DNA of 44,920 nt, taken from assembly GCF_003667445.1 (NCBI RefSeq), contig NZ_RCTF01000025.1:1-44920 (forward strand), given 5' to 3'. A model generated the notes under the pieces. It saw nothing but the letters and a program-made list of their open reading frames with translations, was not told where the DNA came from and searched no databases. The translations under genes were made by a program, and so were the position numbers. Each line of letters starts with the position of its first letter. Position 1 is the stretch's first letter. Below, one piece after another: positions 1 through 8,938 of this stretch. This DNA is from Xanthobacter tagetidis. GTDB taxonomy: Bacteria > Pseudomonadota > Alphaproteobacteria > Rhizobiales > Xanthobacteraceae.

Positions 1-127
1 TCGCGCCCCCAGACTCCGCCAGAATCTTCGTGATCGCAGCCGTCAGCGACGTCTTGCCATGGTCAACGTGACCAATGGTGCCGATGTTGCAGTGCGGCTT
101 CGAACGGTTGAACTTCTCTTTGGCCAT
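1..127 (-). CDS. tuf: Elongation factor Tu, N-terminal fragment (cut by window edge)
   Basis: EF-Tu is the GTPase that delivers aminoacyl-tRNA to the ribosome. Only the first 42 codons lie in the window. The protein begins MAKEKFNRSKPHCNIG and shows the G1 P-loop GHVDHGKT at about residues 19-26, which is diagnostic. The ATG is at 127-125. The gene follows fusA on the same strand after 65 nt, the usual last or near-last position of the str operon (rpsL-rpsG-fusA-tuf). The rest of the gene is outside the window. Identification is secure from the P-loop and the context. Confidence 0.97.
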   Translation of the reverse strand, partial: MAKEKFNRSKPHCNIGTIGHVDHGKTSLTAAITKILAESGGA

Positions 128-192
128 GGGACTCTCCGTTGGGTCTCTCTGGCGTGATCCGAAAGGGTGAAGTGAGGTTCAGGCCGACGCGA

Positions 193-2268
<2,076 letters not shown>

Positions 2269-2285
2269 GGCTCAGTCCTCTCCGA

Positions 2286-2756
2286 TCACCAGCGATAATG
2301 CGAGAAGGCGCGGTTGGCTTCCGCCATCCGGTGCGTGTCTTCACGCTTCTTCACCGCGTTGCCGCGATTGTTGGCAGCATCGAGAAGCTCGGAGGAGAGA
2401 CGCTCCACCATGGTCTTCTCGTTGCGGGCGCGGGCCGAGGCGATGAGCCAGCGGATGGCCAGGGTCTGGCGGCGCTCGGTGCGCACTTCCACGGGAACCT
2501 GGTAGGTCGCGCCGCCGACGCGGCGGGAGCGCACTTCCACCGCCGGCGCCACGTTCTCGAGCGCCTGGATGAACACGTCCACCGGATCGTGCTTGGCCTT
2601 CGCCTCGACCACGTCGAGGGCGCCATAGACGATGCCTTCGGCAACCGACTTCTTGCCGTCGCGCATGACGGAATTCATGAAGCGCGACAGGATGGTGGAG
2701 CCATACTTGGCGTCCGGGATGACTTCGCGGCGCTCGGCCTTGTGACGACGGGACAT
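2286..2756 (-). CDS. rpsG: 30S ribosomal protein S7
   Basis: S7 binds the 3' major domain of 16S rRNA and nucleates assembly of the 30S head. The 156 residues begin MSRRHKAERREVIPD and contain the typical KYGSTILSRFMNSVMRDGKK segment near residue 20, both characteristic of S7. The ATG at 2756 lies 11 nt downstream of the rpsL stop and the gene ends 17 nt before fusA, so it is the second gene of the str operon. In E. coli S7 represses translation of its own operon from the rpsL-rpsG junction; here that junction is only 11 nt, so the same mechanism is doubtful. Confidence 0.98.
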   Translation of the reverse strand: MSRRHKAERREVIPDAKYGSTILSRFMNSVMRDGKKSVAEGIVYGALDVVEAKAKHDPVDVFIQALENVAPAVEVRSRRVGGATYQVPVEVRTERRQTLAIRWLIASARARNEKTMVERLSSELLDAANNRGNAVKKREDTHRMAEANRAFSHYRW

Positions 2757-2767
2757 CGCTCAGATCC

Positions 2768-3139
2768 TCACTTCGGCCGCTTCGCGCCGTACTTCGAACG
2801 GCGCTGCTTGCGGTTCTTGACGCCCTGCGTGTCGAGCACGCCGCGCAGAATGTGGTAGCGCACGCCGGGAAGGTCCTTCACGCGGCCGCCGCGGATCATC
2901 ACCACGGAGTGCTCCTGAAGGTTGTGACCCTCGCCGGGAATGTAGCCGATCACTTCGTAGCTGTTGGTGAGCCGCACCTTGGCGACCTTGCGAAGCGCCG
3001 AGTTCGGCTTCTTCGGGGTCGTGGTGTAGACGCGCGTGCAGACGCCGCGCTTCTGGGGGCTCGCCTGGAGCGCCGGCGCCTTGTCGCGGGCCTTCTGGGC
3101 CTCGCGCGGCTTGCGGATCAGCTGGTTGATCGTCGGCAT
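2768..3139 (-). CDS. rpsL: 30S ribosomal protein S12
   Basis: S12 sits at the decoding centre of the 30S subunit and controls fidelity. I place the start at the ATG at 3139, giving the standard 123-residue protein beginning MPTINQLIRKPREAQK. A longer in-frame reading upstream adds 25 residues that match no S12 and should be ignored. An AAGG element sits just upstream of this ATG. Lys43 (TPKKPNS) and Lys88 (GRVKDLPG), the usual sites of streptomycin-resistance changes, are unaltered. It is the first gene of the str operon and is preceded by a leader of about 370 nt. Confidence 0.97.
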   Translation of the reverse strand: MPTINQLIRKPREAQKARDKAPALQASPQKRGVCTRVYTTTPKKPNSALRKVAKVRLTNSYEVIGYIPGEGHNLQEHSVVMIRGGRVKDLPGVRYHILRGVLDTQGVKNRKQRRSKYGAKRPK

Positions 3140-3506
3140 GTACGCCTTCGCCTCGTCCTGCTTGCGGCCCAGGGCCGCTTCTTCTTCGGTTCGACGGCCC
3201 CGAGGGGCCGCCACGGTGGCCGCCCGAGAGCGGCCTCAAATACCCTTCGGCGCGACGGGATCCCGCCGGCCGCACCACGACGCAAAAGGCGCGGTCCACC
3301 GCCGAAGAGGGGCGGACGCGCCTTGTCGCGACAGAGGATCACAACGCTCGGTCCCCGAAGGGCGGCGCCGCGATCGTGCACCTGATGTTATCGCAGTGCT
3401 GTTCCTGGCAGCGTTTCGGCTCTCCAGGTCGGGACTTTCCAGGCTTCGGGTCGAAGCAGGGAATAAAGAACCGACCGCTCAGACGCCGACCGCCTGCCGC
3501 GAAAGT
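3140..3506 (-). promoter_or_regulatory. Long 5' leader of the str operon
   Basis: If transcription starts near 3506, rpsL has an untranslated leader of about 367 nt. It is rich in potential stem-loops, including the self-complementary GGCCCCGAGGGGCC at about 3197-3210 and a GGCGGCCACCGTGGCGGCC-type hairpin beside it. No convincing coding frame or tRNA is seen in it. The rest of the gap up to the gdx stop (3542-3680) shows nothing recognisable. Whether the leader regulates the operon is inference. Confidence 0.45.
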
Positions 3507-3512
3507 GGGCCG

Positions 3513-3541
3513 CTTCTAGCCGCAGAGTCGCTCTGCGTCAA
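3513..3541 (-). promoter_or_regulatory. Promoter of the str operon
   Basis: Reading the minus strand, TTGACG (3541-3536) is followed after exactly 17 nt by TAGAAG (3518-3513). This is a good match to the housekeeping -35/-10 consensus (5/6 and 4/6). It is correctly oriented for rpsL-rpsG-fusA-tuf and predicts a start near 3506. No other promoter as good was seen between gdx and rpsL. Confidence 0.65.
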
Positions 3542-3680
3542 GCCTGAGGCGGTACCACCCCAACAAAAAGCAGAGTTTCGCGCCATTTCCACCGGGTCCG
3601 GATGCCAAAAGGTGGCAGCAAAGGCGTCCGCCACCCCCTGCCCCGCTCCGGCACCGCGGCGATACGGCACGACGCCGGTA

Positions 3681-3998
3681 TCAGGGGGTGACCAGCTTCA
3701 GCCCGACCAGCCCCACGGCGATCAGGCCGATGGAGGCGAGTCGCAGCATGTCGGTCGATTCGGAGAACACCGCGATACCGACGATGGCGGTGCCCACCGT
3801 GCCGATTCCCGCCCATACCGCATAAGCGGTGCCGATGGGGATCGACTTCAGCGACAGGCTGAGCAGGAACAGGCTAACGACGATGCTGACGACCGTGATG
3901 GCGCTCGGCCACAGGCGGGTGAAGCCGTCGGAATACTTCATGCCGATGGCCCAGCCCACTTCCAGGAGGCCGGCGACGAACAGATAGACCCAAGCCAT
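3681..3998 (-). CDS. gdx: Guanidinium exporter of the SMR family (Gdx/SugE)
   Basis: Small multidrug resistance transporters of the Gdx (formerly SugE) subtype export guanidinium in exchange for protons, as antiparallel inner-membrane dimers. The 105-residue protein has four predicted membrane helices. It has the essential Glu13 in the first helix (LLEVGWAIGMKYSDGF) and the Gdx-type GTAYAVWAGIGTVG stretch with Tyr59 and Trp62. The ATG at 3998 has GGAG 10 nt upstream. A guanidine-II riboswitch lies directly upstream, which supports a guanidinium substrate rather than a general drug exporter. It stands alone between the str operon and a VOC gene. Confidence 0.93.
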   Translation of the reverse strand: MAWVYLFVAGLLEVGWAIGMKYSDGFTRLWPSAITVVSIVVSLFLLSLSLKSIPIGTAYAVWAGIGTVGTAIVGIAVFSESTDMLRLASIGLIAVGLVGLKLVTP

Positions 3999-4013
3999 GG
4001 GAGGAACGCTCCG

Positions 4014-4062
4014 CGGCGGGTCGTCCCGCCGGGTTCGAACGGATGGGGGCGGTCGTCCGCCC
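4014..4062 (-). promoter_or_regulatory. Guanidine-II (mini-ykkC) riboswitch upstream of gdx
   Basis: On the minus strand two perfect hairpins each carry an ACGA tetraloop: GGGCGG-ACGA-CCGCCC (4062-4047) and, after a 15-nt linker, CGGCGGG-ACGA-CCCGCCG (4031-4014). Paired stem-loops with ACGR loops just ahead of a Shine-Dalgarno are the defining form of the guanidine-II riboswitch, whose loops kiss when guanidinium binds and free translation. Here GGAG (4012-4009) begins one base after the second stem and the gdx ATG follows 10 nt later. The downstream gene is a Gdx exporter, a known target of this class. Confidence 0.92.
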
Positions 4063-4071
4063 TGGCATTGA

Positions 4072-4086
4072 GTAAATAGTGTTTAC
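4072..4086. promoter_or_regulatory. Small inverted repeat in the gdx upstream region
   Basis: A perfect 5-bp inverted repeat, GTAAA-N5-TTTAC, lies 10 bp upstream of the first riboswitch hairpin in an A+T-rich patch. A weak -10-like TATTTA overlaps it on the minus strand, with an A+T-rich TTTTAA 17 nt further up. It could be a repressor operator over the gdx promoter, but no regulator gene is adjacent. The assignment is tentative. Confidence 0.25.
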
Positions 4087-4115
4087 CGAGGGGAATTAAA
4101 ACCCCTGCCGGTCCC

Positions 4116-4985
4116 TCACACGTCGCGCTCGAACACGATGGCCGCGCCCAATGCGGCGCGCGGCGGCACCACCACCATGCCTTCGATCGCCTCTTCCACC
4201 ATGCGGCGGGCGGCGAGCGCGCGGCGCAGTTCCGGCGCGCCGGTGGTGGCGAAGCGAACGGCGGCGAGGCGCAGCCCCTCGCCCACCGGCCCCGGCACGC
4301 CGTAGCGGTCGCTATAGAGCTGGCGGCTCATGAGGTCGATCTGTCCGCGCGGCGTCTGGCCGACGAACCAGCCTTCCGAGGCGCGGTTGACCGACACGCC
4401 GCTGACCGTGTCGAGGAACGGGATGTCGTCCACCGGGCTCTCGGACACCAGCACGATCCCGGCGAGGCCGGTCACGCCGTTGGCGTGGCGCTGCAGGTCG
4501 GCGGACCAGAAGTTCTCCGGCTTGCGCTGGAGGCAGGTGAAGGTGCCGAGATCGGGCGCCGTGGGCGATGCCGCGAAGGCGAGCGAAAAGGCGACGTCCA
4601 CGTCCTGCCCGTCGGCGCGGCGCGCCTTGCGGGAGAAGTCCACGGTGTCGAACCCGCCGAAGCCGGCGGCGTCGAACTCAGCCTTGTCGGCCACAGGATC
4701 GCGGCCCTCGAACACGGCCATGGTGAGGCCTTCGCCATTGCGCTCCAGGAACGCCTTGTTGAAGGCGCCGAAGGAAAAGGCGGTCTCGGTCGCGGGCGGG
4801 ATCTTCTCCGGCTCCACCACCTGGAGCAACTCGATGAAGAAGCCGTCGGTCTGGACGATACGGTTCTCGGTGCCGAAGGGATGGCGGTTGCGCGCGCCCA
4901 CGGTGAATCCGAGCAGATCGTAGATCTCCCCCGCCGAATCGAGGTCACGAACGAGATGAACGACATGGTCGAGGCCACGACGCAT
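4116..4985 (-). CDS. Glyoxalase-like (VOC superfamily) domain protein
   Basis: The protein has 289 residues from the ATG at 4985, which has a strong GAGGGAGA ribosome site; an in-frame extension upstream is not supported. The N-terminus MRRGLDHVVHLVRDLDSAGE is the typical opening of a VOC or glyoxalase-like fold, with a second related half from about residue 150. This family includes lyases, dioxygenases and binding proteins, so the substrate cannot be assigned. It lies upstream of the gdx riboswitch on the same strand and divergent from hppA. No signal peptide is seen, so it is probably cytoplasmic. Confidence 0.8.
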   Translation of the reverse strand: MRRGLDHVVHLVRDLDSAGEIYDLLGFTVGARNRHPFGTENRIVQTDGFFIELLQVVEPEKIPPATETAFSFGAFNKAFLERNGEGLTMAVFEGRDPVADKAEFDAAGFGGFDTVDFSRKARRADGQDVDVAFSLAFAASPTAPDLGTFTCLQRKPENFWSADLQRHANGVTGLAGIVLVSESPVDDIPFLDTVSGVSVNRASEGWFVGQTPRGQIDLMSRQLYSDRYGVPGPVGEGLRLAAVRFATTGAPELRRALAARRMVEEAIEGMVVVPPRAALGAAIVFERDV

Positions 4986-5545
4986 AAGCGGGTCTCCCTC
5001 AGGCTGGGCCGGGCAGGCCGGCTCCATGGGGAGACGGGGGCCGCGGGCTTTCACGGGTGGGACGGCCAAGGCACTCCAATCAAAGGAGAACTTCATCCGG
5101 CCCCGGAAGTGCGCGTCGGCGCGAGCGGCACCATACGGGCTGCCGGCCCGGATTGGGACAAGAAAATGCGCCCATTTCGCCCCGATCGGTCGCGGCCCGC
5201 CCCTCTTTCGGCGGCAACTCCCCTGCGACCTGAGGGACTTGCGGACGGATACCTCCGGGCGAAAAAAGATGTTTCGATAAACCGGTGCCGATTAACGCAA
5301 ATCGGACGGCTGGAGGGCCCGCCCCCCACCGCGGCGGTGCCTGCCGATGCGGCAGCGCGGCCGCCCGGGGGCCTCCGGACGGGAGCCGCCAGGTTCCGCC
5401 GCCGAGGCCGCCGCGTGTTCGCTGCCACGGCCCGCGTCCAATTGCTCCAATGTGGTCGAAAAGTGATCCAGCCCGTTGCGCGCGCGCGCGGCACCGCTCA
5501 CACTTCCGCACCAACAAGAACAGGCTGGAAACAAAAGGTGGGAAA
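4986..5545. other. Divergent intergenic region between the VOC gene and hppA
   Basis: These 560 bp separate two divergent genes, so promoters for both are expected here. I see an A+T-richer island at about 5260-5300 but no convincing -35/-10 pair on either strand. The open frames crossing it have no recognisable content. No RNA gene or repeat was recognised. Confidence 0.4.
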
Positions 5546-7693
5546 ATGCTGGCTTTGCTATTGATTATCGTCTGCGGCCTGCTGGCCGTGGCCTACGGCG
5601 TATGGGCGGTGCGCGCCCTCATGGCCGCGGACGCGGGCACCGCCCGCATGCAGGAGATCGCCGCCGCCATCGCTGAGGGCGCGCAGGCGTATCTCAAGCG
5701 GCAGTACACGACCATCGGCATCGTGGGCGTCGTGATCTTCGTTCTCGTCGGCATCTTCCTCGGCTGGCTGGTGGCCGTGGGCTTCGCCATCGGCGCCATC
5801 CTCTCCGGCCTCGCCGGCTTCATCGGCATGAACGTCTCGGTCCGCGCCAACGTGCGCACCGCCCAGGCGGCGACCAAGTCGCTGGCGGGCGGCCTCGACC
5901 TCGCCTTCAAGGCGGGCGCGGTGACGGGCCTCCTGGTGGCCGGCCTCGCCCTGCTCGGCGTCACGGTCTATTACGCCGTGCTGGTGAAGGGGCTGGGCCT
6001 CGCCCCCAATTCCCGCACCGTGGTGGACGCGCTGGTGGCGCTCGGCTTCGGCGCGTCGCTGATCTCCATCTTCGCCCGTCTCGGCGGCGGCATCTTCACC
6101 AAAGGCGCTGACGTCGGCGGCGACCTCGTCGGCAAGGTGGAGGCCGGCATCCCCGAGGACGACCCGCGCAACCCCGCCACCATCGCCGATAACGTCGGCG
6201 ACAATGTCGGCGACTGCGCCGGCATGGCGGCCGACCTGTTCGAGACTTATGCGGTGACGGTGGTCGCCACCATGGTGCTGGCCGCGATCTTCTTCGCCGC
6301 CACCCCGGCGCTGCTCGACACCATGATCATCTACCCGCTCGCCATCGGCGGCGCGTGCATCCTCACCTCCATCGCCGGCACCTTCTTCGTGCGGCTGGGG
6401 CCGACCTCCTCGATCATGGGCGCGCTCTATAAGGGCCTCATGGCGACGGCCGGCTTCTCGGTTCTCGCGCTGGCGCTGGTGACCTGGCTGCTGCCCGGCT
6501 TCGGCCCCATCGGCACCACCGGCTACACCGGCACGAGCCTGTTCATCAGCGGCCTCGTGGGCCTCGCGGTGACCGGCGCCATCGTCGTCATCACCGAATA
6601 CTACACCGGCACCGGCTATCGCCCGGTGGTGTCCATCGCCCAGTCCTCGGTGACGGGCCATGGCACCAACATCATCCAGGGTCTCGCGGTCTCGCTCGAA
6701 TCGACCGCGCTGCCCACCATCGTCATCATCGCCGGCATCCTGGTGGCCTACGGCCTCGCCGGCCTGTTCGGCATCGCCATCGCCGCCACCACCATGCTCG
6801 GCGTCGCAGGCATGATCGTCGCGCTCGATGCCTTCGGCCCGGTGACGGACAATGCCGGTGGCATCGCAGAGATGGCGGGCCTGCCCAAGGAGGTGCGCCA
6901 GTCCACCGACGCGCTCGACGCGGTGGGCAACACCACCAAGGCCGTGACCAAGGGCTATGCCATCGGCTCCGCGGGCCTCGGCGCGCTGGTGCTGTTCGCG
7001 GCCTACAGCCAGGACCTCAAGTACTTCGTCGCCCAGGCGGCGCCCGGCAGCTACTTCGCCGGCGTGGCGCCGAACTTCTCGCTGGAGAACCCGTACGTGG
7101 TGGTGGGCCTGCTGTTCGGCGGCCTCCTGCCCTATTTGTTCGGCGCCATGGGCATGACGGCGGTGGGCCGCGCGGCCGGCGCCATCGTCGAGGAGGTGCG
7201 CCGGCAGTTCCGCGAGAAGCCGGGCATCATGGCCGGCACCGAGAAGCCGGACTATTCCCGCGCGGTGGACATGCTCACCAAGGCGGCGATCAAGGAGATG
7301 ATCATCCCCTCGCTGCTGCCGGTGCTCTCGCCCATCGTCTGCTACTTCGTCATCTACTTCGTGGCGGGCGGCGGCGCGGCGGGCAAGTCGGCGGCCTTCT
7401 CGGCCCTCGGCGCCATGCTGCTGGGCGTGATCGTCACCGGCCTGTTCGTCGCCATCTCCATGACCTCGGGCGGCGGCGCGTGGGACAATGCCAAGAAGTC
7501 GTTCGAGGACGGCTTCGTGGACAAGGACGGCGTGCGCCACATGAAGGGCTCGGAGGCGCACAAGGCCTCCGTGACCGGCGACACCGTGGGCGATCCCTAC
7601 AAGGACACGGCGGGCCCCGCCGTGAACCCGATGATCAAGATCACCAACATCGTGGCGCTGCTGCTGCTGGCGGTGCTGGGCCACGGCGGATGA
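5546..7693 (+). CDS. hppA: Membrane-bound proton-pumping pyrophosphatase, K+-independent type
   Basis: This integral membrane enzyme hydrolyses pyrophosphate and pumps H+ across the inner membrane. The 715-residue protein starts at the ATG at 5546 (MLALLLIIVCGLLAVAYG), just after an AGGTGGG ribosome site; a longer in-frame reading upstream is not supported. The substrate motif DVGGDLVGKVE is at 189-199, followed by the Asp-rich EDDPRNPATIADNVGDNVGD stretch that binds Mg-PPi. Lys465 in GNTTKA occupies the site that is Lys in K+-independent and Ala in K+-dependent enzymes. It is monocistronic and ends at a bidirectional terminator. Confidence 0.97.
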   Translation: MLALLLIIVCGLLAVAYGVWAVRALMAADAGTARMQEIAAAIAEGAQAYLKRQYTTIGIVGVVIFVLVGIFLGWLVAVGFAIGAILSGLAGFIGMNVSVRANVRTAQAATKSLAGGLDLAFKAGAVTGLLVAGLALLGVTVYYAVLVKGLGLAPNSRTVVDALVALGFGASLISIFARLGGGIFTKGADVGGDLVGKVEAGIPEDDPRNPATIADNVGDNVGDCAGMAADLFETYAVTVVATMVLAAIFFAATPALLDTMIIYPLAIGGACILTSIAGTFFVRLGPTSSIMGALYKGLMATAGFSVLALALVTWLLPGFGPIGTTGYTGTSLFISGLVGLAVTGAIVVITEYYTGTGYRPVVSIAQSSVTGHGTNIIQGLAVSLESTALPTIVIIAGILVAYGLAGLFGIAIAATTMLGVAGMIVALDAFGPVTDNAGGIAEMAGLPKEVRQSTDALDAVGNTTKAVTKGYAIGSAGLGALVLFAAYSQDLKYFVAQAAPGSYFAGVAPNFSLENPYVVVGLLFGGLLPYLFGAMGMTAVGRAAGAIVEEVRRQFREKPGIMAGTEKPDYSRAVDMLTKAAIKEMIIPSLLPVLSPIVCYFVIYFVAGGGAAGKSAAFSALGAMLLGVIVTGLFVAISMTSGGGAWDNAKKSFEDGFVDKDGVRHMKGSEAHKASVTGDTVGDPYKDTAGPAVNPMIKITNIVALLLLAVLGHGG

Positions 7694-7752
7694 CGTCCGG
7701 CCGGCGGCGGCCCGCTTCGCCGCCGGCTCTCATCCGCATCCCGAAACAAAAA

Positions 7753-7783
7753 AGCGCCCGGCACTGCCGGGCGCTTTCATTTC
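7753..7783. terminator. Bidirectional intrinsic terminator between hppA and the LTXXQ gene
   Basis: A 10-bp perfect stem (7753-7762 with 7766-7775) has a 3-nt loop and is flanked by TTTCATTT on the plus strand and, read on the minus strand, by six T residues. It lies between two converging genes and should stop transcription from both sides. Confidence 0.88.
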
Positions 7784-7799
7784 GGGACCGGCGCGGGTC

Positions 7800-8333
7800 T
7801 CAGCCCTGCTCTTCCTCGAAGATCCAGAGCGAGCTGGACGGCGGCCCGCCGGGCGCGTCGACGAGGCCCAGGAACACCGGGATGCGGTGCTTCTGCTGCG
7901 GCGTCAGCGAGGCGACGAAGGGCTTCGCAGCGGCGATGAACGCCTTGAGGTCCGCCGCGCGGGCGGCCTCGGCATCGGCCACCTCTTCCAGCGCGGCCAG
8001 GAAGTCGGCGGGCGGCGGCGCGCTGAAGCGCTTCTCGCGCCGCTGGGCGGAGTTGCGGGCGATGTCGCGGATCGCCTTCTCCAGCGGCGCCCAGAGCTTT
8101 TCCTGCTCGGGGGTCAGCTCGACCACCGTCTTCAGCGCGGCGATGCGGGCATTGCGGATGGCGCGGGCGTCCTCCTCCGTGAAGGGTGGAGACGCCAGCG
8201 CCGGGTCGGCGGGCTGCGCGGCGGCGGCCGGTGCGCTGGCCGGCGCGTTCTGGGCCGCGGCCGGGCCGGCGGCCGTCACGGCGATGAGGCCGGTCAGGCC
8301 GAGCGCCGCAAGGCGCGAGGAAAGACGGATCAT
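7800..8333 (-). CDS. Exported Spy/CpxP-like LTXXQ-motif protein
   Basis: The protein has 177 residues, starting at the ATG at 8333 (MIRLSSRLAALGLTG). An N-terminal signal peptide ends around residue 28 in a typical A-Q context, so it is probably periplasmic. The mature part is mostly helical and charged. It contains LTPEQEKLW near residue 75 and LTPQQKHRIP near residue 148, two copies of the LTxxQ signature of the Spy/CpxP family of envelope-stress chaperones. The ribosome site is weak. It lies 59 nt downstream of another small exported protein on the same strand and may be its operon partner. The exact role is unknown. Confidence 0.8.
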   Translation of the reverse strand: MIRLSSRLAALGLTGLIAVTAAGPAAAQNAPASAPAAAAQPADPALASPPFTEEDARAIRNARIAALKTVVELTPEQEKLWAPLEKAIRDIARNSAQRREKRFSAPPPADFLAALEEVADAEAARAADLKAFIAAAKPFVASLTPQQKHRIPVFLGLVDAPGGPPSSSLWIFEEEQG

Positions 8334-8392
8334 GGGTGTCTCATGTCGCTGGGGTTGAACCTGGGCACGCCCGTTCGGGCCGCGTCCGCGCA

Positions 8393-8704
8393 TCAATACT
8401 TGTAGCCGCCGCCGGGCAGCGGCCCGTGATAGGGCGTGTCGCGGCAATGGCCCCAGGGCCCGCGCCAGTATCCGGGCGGGCAGCCCTGTGGCGTCAGATA
8501 CGGCCCCGGCACCACCACCGGCCGGCCGTAATAGCCGTAGCGGCAGCCGCCCCACGGGCCGCGCCAGCCGCCATAACCACAGCCCTGGGCAACCAGTGTC
8601 GGGCCGGCATCGGCCGGAGCGGGCAGCGCCGGAAAGGCGCCGGCACCGACGGTGGCGGCGGCCAGGATCGGCACCGCCAGCAGAAGGCTCGCGAGAGTAC
8701 GCAT
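8393..8704 (-). CDS. Small exported Gly/Trp/Cys-rich protein (GCG-type)
   Basis: The protein has 103 residues from the ATG at 8704, with a GGAGAGGA ribosome site. A signal peptide (MRTLASLLLAVPILAAATVG) is followed by a mature region rich in Gly, Tyr, Trp and Pro. It contains two related blocks, GGWRGPWGGCRYGYYG and GYWRGPWGHCRDTPYHG. This resembles the short GCG-containing secreted proteins common in rhizobia and Xanthobacteraceae, whose function is not known. The spaced cysteines could form disulfides or bind metal; that is inference. The neighbouring LTXXQ gene hints at an envelope-stress setting. Confidence 0.72.
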   Translation of the reverse strand: MRTLASLLLAVPILAAATVGAGAFPALPAPADAGPTLVAQGCGYGGWRGPWGGCRYGYYGRPVVVPGPYLTPQGCPPGYWRGPWGHCRDTPYHGPLPGGGYKY

Positions 8705-8938
8705 CTTGGAGTCCTCTCCAGACATCAGTTGGGAATATGGGAGTCGGCAACGACGACTGGTAAAATTCTATGGGCTCCGGCCGGCGTCAATGGACGCGCG
8801 CGTCCCCCGCACAAATTGTCACGATCCGATGCGCCCATGGCGCGCTTTTCCTGCTGAAACGGTGCCGCGGCCCTTCTCGTTTCACGGCCGCCGGAGAATA
8901 TTCGGGGTCGGATGGGCTGTGCCGGCACGGGGGCGCGC

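Noticed and set aside
3140..3214. A 25-residue N-terminal extension of S12
   Set aside because: S12 is highly conserved and always starts at MPTINQLIRKPR. The extension has no family match and lies in the leader.
4031..4040. GGTTCGAAC resembling a tRNA T-loop
   Set aside because: It is the linker of the riboswitch. No acceptor, D or anticodon stems can be built around it.
3036..4079. A 347-codon plus-strand frame across the rpsL leader and gdx
   Set aside because: It runs antisense through rpsL, the promoter, gdx and the riboswitch, with no recognisable domain.
5026..5280. An 84-codon plus-strand frame upstream of hppA
   Set aside because: It has no ribosome site, an Arg/Pro/Gly-rich composition typical of random GC-rich DNA, and no link to hppA.
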